In this document: positions 13,853 to 19,270 of the stretch, piece after piece
Layout of the letters: every line of letters begins with the position of its first letter
How positions within the stretch are numbered: position 1 is the first letter of the stretch
Source of the DNA: an uncultured Lachnospiraceae bacterium
GTDB lineage: Bacteria > Bacillota > Clostridia > Lachnospirales > Lachnospiraceae
DNA: 19,270 bases
Assembly (NCBI GenBank): GCA_910588815.1
Contig: CAJUQY010000048.1
Location: forward strand, 1 to 19,270
Direction: 5' to 3'
The notes under the pieces: generated by a model
Databases searched by the model: none
Seen by the model: the letters and a program-made list of their open reading frames with translations, nothing else
Told to the model about the DNA's origin: nothing
Translations under genes and position numbers: made by a program

Positions 13853-15820
13853 CTACTCCTGCTTTATCATCTTCAAAAATTCCTCTTCCGTGAGAACAGG
13901 AATGCCAAGCTCTCTGGCTTTCTTGTTCTTCGAGGAATTCGACATCGAGTCATTGTTGATCAGGTAATCGGTTTTGGCCGTGACGGAACCGGTCACCTTG
14001 CCGCCCAGGGATTCAATAAGCGCCTTCGCCTCGTTTCGGTTGGCAAAATGCTCCACACTCCCGGTGATAACAAAGGTTTTCCCGTCAAGGACCTGTTCGT
14101 CCGCTGATGGCATTTCATCGTGAAATGTCACCAGCTCAAGCATTCGGTCCACCTCCACGCTGTTCCGCTCCGACTGAAAATAAGCCAACAGGCTGTCGGC
14201 AATCACCGGGCCGATCCCCTCAATCTCCTCAAACTCTTCCTTTGTCCCACGGCGCAACTTCTCAAAGTCGTAGTCAAAGGCCCTGCAAAGGAGCTTCGCA
14301 TTGGCCGAGCCGATTCCCGGGATGCCAAGGCCGTAGAGGAACCGGGCCATGGTAGTGTCCTTCGCCCGCTCCAAAGATTCGGTCAGATTCTTGTAGGACG
14401 TTTCCCCAAATCCATCCATGGAAAGAATCTGCTCCCTGTGTCTCTCCAGGTGAAAGAGATCTGAAAATTCCCTCACAAATCCGGCATCCACAAATTTTTC
14501 CAGGGTCGCCTCTGAGAGCCCGTCGATATTCATGGCGTCCCGGCTCACAAAGAGGGAGAATCCCTTGATTTTTTTCGCCTGACATTCCGGGTTCACGCAA
14601 TAGAGGGACTTCACATCATTTTCCTCTCGGATCTGTGTGGGACCGCCGCAGACCGGGCAGGCCTCCGGAATCTTCACCGATCCGCTCCTGGTCAGGTTTT
14701 CCGCGATCTGGGGAATGATCATGTTGGCCTTGTAGACGGTAATCTCATCCCCCTCCCCAAGCTTAAGCGCCTCCACGATGCTCACATTGTGTACGCTGGC
14801 ACGGCTCACGGTGGTCCCTTCCAGCTCCACCGGCTCAAAAACTGCCACCGGATTGATAAGCCCCGTGCGGGAGGCGCTCCACTCAATATAGGAAAGACGG
14901 GTCGCCTGTATTTCGTCCGCCCACTTAAAGGCAATGGAATCCCTGGGAAATTTCGCTGTCCGTCCCAGGGAGCGGCCATAGGCAATGTCGTCAAACAAAA
15001 GCACCAGCCCGTCAGAGGGAAAATCGTTGTCCGGAACTGCCTTCGCAAATTCCTCCACCGTCTGCGCCACCGTCTCCCGGCTCACCCGCTTGAATTCCAC
15101 CACATCAAAGCCCTGCCCGGCAAGCCAGACAAGCTCCCGCTCCCTGGAATTCCCAAAATCCAAGCCCTCTGCCTTCACCAAGGAAAAGGCAAAAAACCTC
15201 ACATTCCTCTTCGCCGTGATCTCGCTGTTCAGCTGCCGCACAGAACCGCTGCACAGGTTCCGGGGATTTTTGTATTTCGCATCAGCGTCCCCGATCTCTT
15301 CATTGATTTTACAGAAATCCGAATACCGGATCACAGCCTCGCCCCGAAGCACCAGTTCTCCCTCATAAGAGATGGACAATGGCACGTTGGCAAAGACTTT
15401 CGCATTCCCCGTGATGACCTCGCCCATCTCACCGTTTCCCCTGGTGACCGCCTTATAAAGCCGTCCCTCCCTGTAGGTGAGTACGATGGTAAGGCCGTCC
15501 AGCTTCCAGGAGAGAAGCCCCTCCTTCTCTCCCAGCCATTCGGCCAGGGCGCCGGGCTCCTTGGTCTTATCCAGCGACAGCATGGGACTTTCATGGGCCT
15601 CCTTGGGAAGCTCACTCACGATCTCATATCCCACCTGCCTGGTGGGGCTCCCCCCAAGGACAATGCCCGTCTCCTCCTCCAGCGCCAATAGCTCGTCATA
15701 GAGCCGGTCATATTCGTAATTGCCCATGAGCTCCCTGCTCTCCTGATAGTACGCCCTTCCGGCCTCCCTGAGAACGGAGACCAGTTCTTTCATCCGTGCA
15801 AGCTTTTTTTCCTGTTCCAT
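13853..15820 (-). CDS. ligA: NAD-dependent DNA ligase
   Basis: It seals DNA nicks with NAD+. With the start at 15818-15820 it has 655 residues; the ATG is one base after the rluF stop and has AAGGCGG 7 nt before it. The adenylation site is KLDG with Lys106, followed by RGNGEMGE, where most LigA have RGDG. Motif IIIa and V parts are seen (GLINPVAV, IAFKW). Then come an OB fold, a zinc finger (Cys388, Cys391, Cys408, Cys413), helix-hairpin-helix repeats (GIPGIGSANA, EIEGIGPVIA) and a C-terminal BRCT domain (about 577-655). The NMN-binding Ia part is unusual: YYQES and GNYEYD instead of YHxxDxPxxxDAEYD. Confidence 0.95.
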   Translation of the reverse strand: MEQEKKLARMKELVSVLREAGRAYYQESRELMGNYEYDRLYDELLALEEETGIVLGGSPTRQVGYEIVSELPKEAHESPMLSLDKTKEPGALAEWLGEKEGLLSWKLDGLTIVLTYREGRLYKAVTRGNGEMGEVITGNAKVFANVPLSISYEGELVLRGEAVIRYSDFCKINEEIGDADAKYKNPRNLCSGSVRQLNSEITAKRNVRFFAFSLVKAEGLDFGNSRERELVWLAGQGFDVVEFKRVSRETVAQTVEEFAKAVPDNDFPSDGLVLLFDDIAYGRSLGRTAKFPRDSIAFKWADEIQATRLSYIEWSASRTGLINPVAVFEPVELEGTTVSRASVHNVSIVEALKLGEGDEITVYKANMIIPQIAENLTRSGSVKIPEACPVCGGPTQIREENDVKSLYCVNPECQAKKIKGFSLFVSRDAMNIDGLSEATLEKFVDAGFVREFSDLFHLERHREQILSMDGFGETSYKNLTESLERAKDTTMARFLYGLGIPGIGSANAKLLCRAFDYDFEKLRRGTKEEFEEIEGIGPVIADSLLAYFQSERNSVEVDRMLELVTFHDEMPSADEQVLDGKTFVITGSVEHFANRNEAKALIESLGGKVTGSVTAKTDYLINNDSMSNSSKNKKARELGIPVLTEEEFLKMIKQE

Positions 15821-15821
15821 G

Positions 15822-16586
15822 CTATTTCCGCCTTCTGTCATCTTTGTTCCGCCTGAGCGGCTCAGGGCCTTTGCCGGAGCCTGTGAGGAGCCTGGAAAGC
15901 TCCGATAGCTCCGCCTCCGTCGCCTCCCGGTATCCTCCGGTGGCAATGCCGTCCAGAGTAAAGTGCATGATCCGGACCCGCTTAAGTCCCGTCACCCGGT
16001 AGTCAAAATATTCGCACATCCGTCTGATCTGGCGGTTTAATCCCTGGGTGAGGACCATCCGAAAGCTCTTTTGCCCCGTCTTTTCCGCCTGACAGGGGGC
16101 CGTCACCGTCCCCAGAATGGGCACTCCCCGCCTCATAGCCTCCAAAAATCCCGCCGTCACCGGCCGGTTGACCTCCACCAGATATTCCTTCTCATGAGCA
16201 TTTCCCGGCCGCAGGATCTTATTCATCAAATCTCCCTGATTGGTCATCAGGATCAACCCCTCCGACTCCTTGTCCAGCCTCCCCACCGGATACAGGCGGA
16301 TGGGATAGCGGACCAGATCTACAATATTTTTTTCTCCCCTAAACTCTGCCGTGGTGCAGACGATCCCGGCGGGCTTGTTGACCAGGAGAAGCACGGGCCT
16401 CTCCTTCTCCCCCACCGGCTTTCCATCCAGACACACCTGCCGCCCGGTATCCACCCGCTGTCCCATGACAGCCGTCTTGCCGTCCACTGTAACCCGTCCG
16501 GCCTCCACCAGCCGGTCGGCCTCCCTGCGGGAGCAAACCCCCGCCTCGCTGAGATATTTATTTAAACGAATTCCCGGTTCTTCCAT
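15822..16586 (-). CDS. rluF: 23S rRNA pseudouridine synthase, RluF type
   Basis: The protein has an S4 RNA-binding domain (RLNKYLSEAGVCSRREADRL) and an RsuA-family catalytic domain with Asp105 in GRLDKES. The stretch GDLMNKILRPGNAHEKEYLV and VPILGTVT match RluF better than RluB, so it likely modifies the U2604 region of 23S rRNA; RluF may also touch tRNA-Tyr in E. coli. I start at the ATG 16584-16586 (254 residues), with GGGAG 8 nt upstream; an in-frame TTG at 16599-16601 is a weaker choice. It is the first gene of rluF-ligA-metA. Confidence 0.92.
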   Translation of the reverse strand: MEEPGIRLNKYLSEAGVCSRREADRLVEAGRVTVDGKTAVMGQRVDTGRQVCLDGKPVGEKERPVLLLVNKPAGIVCTTAEFRGEKNIVDLVRYPIRLYPVGRLDKESEGLILMTNQGDLMNKILRPGNAHEKEYLVEVNRPVTAGFLEAMRRGVPILGTVTAPCQAEKTGQKSFRMVLTQGLNRQIRRMCEYFDYRVTGLKRVRIMHFTLDGIATGGYREATEAELSELSRLLTGSGKGPEPLRRNKDDRRRK

Positions 16587-16652
16587 CCCACACACTCCCA
16601 AACTCAGGCCGCCGGAACGCGCATTCCTGCCATCCGGTGCAACATGCTTTCT

Positions 16653-16661
16653 ATCATATCA
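16653..16661 (-). promoter_or_regulatory. Possible promoter of rluF-ligA-metA
   Basis: On the minus strand TGA-TATGAT forms an extended -10 element with the -10 at 16653-16658. There is no good -35 box. It is the only promoter-like site between lysR and rluF. Confidence 0.4.
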
Positions 16662-16686
16662 CTAAATCCCGAGATTTTCCACCGTT

Positions 16687-17691
16687 TTATCCCGGAGGAT
16701 TATACGGCTGAAATCGACTTTGTCTCCTGTGATCTTCTCTCCGGTTTTCTTCCTGCCCTCTCCCCTCCCATTGCCCTACGATCTGCCGGATCCTGTCCCT
16801 GTATCCGGCGGCCAGCCGAGAAAGGGGGCGGCTCTTGCCGGTAAGTATGCCTATCTCCAGCCACATGGGATGATCCCCGGAGAAATGCAGGGCACATTTA
16901 TCGGCATAATACTCCGTATGGGTGTAGGCCGCCCGGTTGTGGACACCGATCGTAAATGCATCCGTGCTTCCGAGAAGTTCGTAGAGCGTAGCCCGATCCC
17001 CGACAGTGATCTTCTGCGGCATATCATGGAGCCCCATAAGTTCCCACTCCGGAGCCATGCTGTACTGAGCATCCCGATAGAGGGCAAAGGGATAGGGCCA
17101 AAGTTCTTTGGCCGACACCACGCAATTCCCCCTCTCGCAGAGCGGATGCCCTTTCCGGACAATAACGGCCACCTCTTCTTCCGCTATTTTCATATAATCC
17201 AGATTGCTCTGATGGAACATGGCTGTCATAAGCCTCCTCTGCATGGGGGAGAGAATGATCAGGCCGAGCTCCACCGCCTGGCTCCGCACCAGCTCCACCA
17301 CCTCCTGAAAAGAACCCTCAATGAAAGAAAAATGGAAGTCCCCGCCCTGATGCATCCGGCAAAAATCCGTAAATACGGTATTGGCGAACCGAAAATACTG
17401 GCTGGCCACCTGAAGAACCGAAGGCGCCGGCGCATCCATCCTGGTACAGAAGGTATTCAACATCTGAAACTGACGGTATGCGGGCTGGGCAAGAGACAAA
17501 AACTCCCTGCCGAAAGAGGTTAACACGACTCCCCTTCCGGTGCGCTCAAAAAGAGCCTCCCCCAGCTCTTCCTCCAACAGCTTCAGCGATTGGGAAAGAT
17601 TGGGTTGAGACAGATACAGCTTTTTTGCCGCACGGCTGATGGAGCCCTCCGCGGCAATGGTAACAGCCTGCTCGATCTGAGACATGCGCAT
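16687..17691 (-). CDS. LysR family transcriptional regulator
   Basis: A 334-residue regulator with an N-terminal helix-turn-helix (SISRAAKKLYLSQPNLSQS, then LEEELGEALFERTGRG) and a C-terminal effector-binding fold. It is longer than most LysR proteins (about 300), because of a charged tail of roughly 25 residues rich in Arg, Glu and Gln. AGGAGG lies 11 nt before the first ATG. It is divergent from the DUF5058-deacylase pair and is the likely local regulator; the effector is unknown. Confidence 0.93.
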   Translation of the reverse strand: MRMSQIEQAVTIAAEGSISRAAKKLYLSQPNLSQSLKLLEEELGEALFERTGRGVVLTSFGREFLSLAQPAYRQFQMLNTFCTRMDAPAPSVLQVASQYFRFANTVFTDFCRMHQGGDFHFSFIEGSFQEVVELVRSQAVELGLIILSPMQRRLMTAMFHQSNLDYMKIAEEEVAVIVRKGHPLCERGNCVVSAKELWPYPFALYRDAQYSMAPEWELMGLHDMPQKITVGDRATLYELLGSTDAFTIGVHNRAAYTHTEYYADKCALHFSGDHPMWLEIGILTGKSRPLSRLAAGYRDRIRQIVGQWEGRGQEENRREDHRRQSRFQPYNPPG

Positions 17692-17749
17692 AGGCCCTGC
17701 CGCCTCCTTTCCTCTGATTCATCATAAAATCATATGGATATTTATCATA

Positions 17750-17778
17750 ATTATATATTAACGTTTGATACTTCGCAA
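17750..17778 (-). promoter_or_regulatory. Probable lysR promoter
   Basis: On the minus strand TTGCGA (17773-17778) and TATAAT (17750-17755) are 17 bp apart. The -35 box lies inside the palindrome 17768-17785, as expected for negative self-control by a LysR protein. Confidence 0.6.
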
Positions 17779-17785
17779 GAAGTAT
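17768..17785. promoter_or_regulatory. Candidate LysR binding site
   Basis: A perfect inverted repeat ATACTTC-GCAA-GAAGTAT. It overlaps the -35 box of lysR and the -10 box of the opposite promoter, a usual place for a LysR operator. LysR sites are short dyads with T/A ends, which fits in general terms. Confidence 0.55.
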
Positions 17786-17788
17786 AAT
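17783..17788 (+). promoter_or_regulatory. -10 box of the DUF5058-deacylase promoter
   Basis: A perfect TATAAT on the plus strand with no usable -35 box at 16-18 bp. Such promoters often need an activator, here probably the divergent LysR protein. The start codon is almost 280 bp away because the inverted-repeat element lies in between. Confidence 0.5.
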
Positions 17789-17809
17789 AAAAAGAGAGTT
17801 CGTGGAAGT

Positions 17810-18044
17810 AAAAAGGATTCAGGTAATTGCGAAGCGTAGAATTGTCGAGTGAATTCTGACAATTGATCCATCCAAAGTCTGCAGCGCCAAACATTCCAAG
17901 GAGCCCATAAGCGCAGAAAACAGTCGGGCAGAGGCCCTCCCGTTTTCCATGGTCTCCTTTCCATGGCGCAGAGGGCTTTTCCTGGATGCAATTGTCAGAA
18001 TCCTTCCCATATTTTGCGATTTCGCAATTACCTTAAAAAGGATT
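17810..18044. repeat. 10-bp direct repeats flanking the palindromic element
   Basis: AAAAAGGATT occurs at 17810-17819 and again at 18035-18044, one base outside each end of the inverted-repeat element. Equal direct repeats at both ends are the usual trace of a target-site duplication after transposition. Confidence 0.6.
17821..18033. mobile_element. Miniature inverted-repeat element (213 bp)
   Basis: The ends are perfect inverted repeats AGGTAATTGCGAA (17821-17833) and TTCGCAATTACCT (18021-18033). A second perfect 13-bp pair, ATTCTGACAATTG (17853-17865) and its complement (17989-18001), lies exactly 19 bp further inside on both sides. Weaker pairing continues to the centre near 17927 (ATCCA, AAAG, TCTGC, GCCA, AAGGAG and AAAAC all find partners), so the whole unit folds as one long imperfect hairpin. 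No credible protein is encoded. With the flanking direct repeats this is the form of a non-autonomous transposed element. The family is not recognised. It sits between the promoter and the DUF5058 gene. Confidence 0.65.
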
Positions 18045-18063
18045 TCCTGAAAGGAGGATTTGT

Positions 18064-18414
18064 ATGAAAGAGTATTTGGAAACCGCAAACCATCCCGCCA
18101 TGTACATAGGCGTGGCGCTTCTTCTCGGCATTGTTCTCTGGCAGTCGGCTGTATTTATCCGCCGGGCCCTTAAACGGGCCAGGGAGCTTGGTATCGCAAA
18201 GGAACGGCTGAAACACGCCGTGAGGGTCGCCGCCCTCACCAGCATCGTTCCGAGCATCGCCGTCGTCGTGGCGCTTCTGACACTGGCCCCGGTGCTGGGC
18301 CTGCCCTTTTCTTGGGCACGCCTCTCCATCATCGGCTCCCTCGTCCTGCCGATTCTGATTCTTTCCGGCGTCCTGGCCGCGCGTTTTTTATACCAGAAAG
18401 GATGGGTGAAATAA
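18064..18414 (+). CDS. Short DUF5058-like membrane protein
   Basis: A 116-residue hydrophobic protein with three likely membrane segments (about 13-32, 54-77 and 89-110). The N-terminal ~90 residues (ANHPAMYIGVALLLGIVLWQ, the Arg/Lys-rich loop, TSIVPSIAVVVAL, FSWARLSIIGS) resemble DUF5058 membrane proteins, which I recall as about 240 residues. Here the frame goes from IIGS to a last helix and stops, so roughly half of the family length is missing, perhaps by internal deletion. AAAGGAGG with 6-nt spacing precedes the ATG, so it is well expressed. Its stop overlaps the deacylase start by one base. Function unknown; a transport role for the deacylase substrate or product is a guess from context. 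Confidence 0.7.
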   Translation: MKEYLETANHPAMYIGVALLLGIVLWQSAVFIRRALKRARELGIAKERLKHAVRVAALTSIVPSIAVVVALLTLAPVLGLPFSWARLSIIGSLVLPILILSGVLAARFLYQKGWVK

Positions 18415-19270
18415 TGTTAGACATACTGATCCAAAATGCAGAGGTCATTGACGGGACCGGCGCCCCCCGCAGGCGCATGGATGTGGGAATTCTCGGGACA
18501 AAGCTGGTTCTTCCCCCACCCGGTACAGAACACTTCCCGGAAAACTGCCCCAAAACATCCGATGGCTGTGACCGTCCAGATACGGCCGAGGCTCCCTTCG
18601 CCCGCAGAGTGATCGATGCCTCCGGACTCATCCTGTCGCCCGGCTTCATCGACGTCCACGGACATACGGATCTCTTTGCCTTCCTGGAACCCCTGTGCAG
18701 CGCCAAGCTCTGCCAGGGAATCACCACAGAACTTGGCGGGCAATGCGGGCTCTCCCCCGCCCCGGTCCGTGCGTCCCGATTCCTGACATACCGGGAATAC
18801 TATAAAAACCAGGGCGCCCCCGTCTATCCGGAGGCGGAAACCTTCACCTCCCTGAACAGCCTGATGGAAACCCTGGAAAAGCTCCGCACCGGAATCCATA
18901 TGGCGCTCTTCGCCGCCCACGGCACCATCCGCCTGGCCGCCATGGGCATGGAACCGGGGCCGCCGGACCGTTCACAGATGGATGCGATGGTCTCCATGGC
19001 AAGAGAAGCCATGGAAGACGGGGCTCTTGGTATTTCCTCCGGCCTGATGTATGCTCCCGGTTCCTTTGCCGGCAAAGAAGAGTTGACCGGCCTCTGCCTG
19101 GCGGCGGCTCCCTTCGGCGGAATCTACACCTCCCACATCCGCAATCAGGGAAACGGCCTGACAGGGAGCGTAAAGGAAGCCCTGGAGATCGCCGTAAGAG
19201 GCGGCCTTACCGCCAACATCTCCCACCATAAGGCAGTGGGCAAAAGCAACTGGGGGCGGGTAGCAGAAAG
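18414..19270 (+). CDS. N-acyl-D-amino-acid deacylase family amidohydrolase (partial)
   Basis: The frame is open to the window end; 285 codons are seen of a family usually near 500 residues. It shows the amidohydrolase metal motif GFIDVHGHTD (His82, His84), then GITTELGGQCGLSPAP, AAHGTIRLAAMG, the signature EDGALGISSGLMYAPG, YTSHIRNQG and ISHHKAVGKSNWGRV. These match D-aminoacylases and related enzymes that cut acyl groups from D-amino acids in the cytosol. The N-terminal region between the first strands and VIDASGLILSPG is about 20 residues longer than I expect. It overlaps the DUF5058 stop by one base (TAATG), so the two are translationally coupled. Confidence 0.88.
   Translation, partial: MLDILIQNAEVIDGTGAPRRRMDVGILGTKLVLPPPGTEHFPENCPKTSDGCDRPDTAEAPFARRVIDASGLILSPGFIDVHGHTDLFAFLEPLCSAKLCQGITTELGGQCGLSPAPVRASRFLTYREYYKNQGAPVYPEAETFTSLNSLMETLEKLRTGIHMALFAAHGTIRLAAMGMEPGPPDRSQMDAMVSMAREAMEDGALGISSGLMYAPGSFAGKEELTGLCLAAAPFGGIYTSHIRNQGNGLTGSVKEALEIAVRGGLTANISHHKAVGKSNWGRVAE

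Noticed and set aside
13006..13893. 295-codon plus-strand frame opposite metA
   Set aside because: Antisense shadow of metA, whose catalytic residues and ribosome binding site are all intact.
14789..15691. 300-codon plus-strand frame opposite ligA
   Set aside because: Antisense shadow of ligA; Pro/His/Arg/Leu-rich composition, no domain and no ribosome binding site.
15821..15946. N-terminal extension of LigA into rluF
   Set aside because: The extra 42 residues are Arg/Ser-rich shadow of rluF; the ATG at 15820 has a ribosome binding site and fits the family length.
17758..18332. Minus-strand open frames across the palindromic element and DUF5058 gene
   Set aside because: They run through the inverted repeats and a real gene, have no ribosome binding site, and give no recognisable protein.
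1..19270. CRISPR array, rRNA or complete insertion sequence
   Set aside because: No regularly spaced repeat-spacer units, no rRNA core sequence and no transposase were seen on either strand.

Overview
The window looks like chromosome of a gut-type Clostridia species, most likely Lachnospiraceae. That is an inference from the Firmicutes-type infC-rpmI-rplT operon with a structured leader, strong AGGAGG-like ribosome binding sites, and the style of the LigA, MetA and flavodiiron proteins. No gene here names the species. Most genes lie on the minus strand; only the flavodiiron gene and the last two genes are on the plus strand.

Left end (1-560): a degraded phage-type HTH gene fragment and an AT-rich stretch with short direct and inverted repeats lie directly downstream of a tRNA-Pro whose anticodon is AGG. 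This suggests an old integration site. Next (561-1961) is infC-rpmI-rplT, with a consensus promoter, a long leader that ends in an intrinsic terminator (probably the L20 autoregulatory leader), and a probable AUU start for IF3. Then (1970-4606) comes a polar amino acid ABC importer (binding lipoprotein, permease, ATPase), with three hairpins between the first two genes.

Middle: a divergent plus-strand gene (4742-6532) encodes a four-domain flavodiiron protein for O2 or NO reduction. It is followed by two hairpins. A carbohydrate module follows (6658-12866): a ROK repressor, then a promoter with a palindrome at its start site, then a zinc sorbitol-type dehydrogenase and a ribose-type ABC importer (binding lipoprotein, double ATPase, permease). 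The arrangement suggests uptake of a sugar or polyol and oxidation of a polyol, under ROK control.

Right: rluF-ligA-metA (12937-16586) form a tight operon of 23S pseudouridine synthase, NAD-dependent DNA ligase and homoserine acyltransferase. The MetA has Glu111, which predicts acetyl-CoA use. A LysR regulator (16687-17691) is divergent from a short DUF5058-like membrane protein and an N-acyl-D-amino-acid deacylase cut by the window edge. Between the LysR/DUF5058 promoter region and the DUF5058 start codon sits a 213-bp imperfect palindrome flanked by a 10-bp direct repeat. It looks like a miniature inverted-repeat element inserted in the 5' leader and is the least explained structure in the window.
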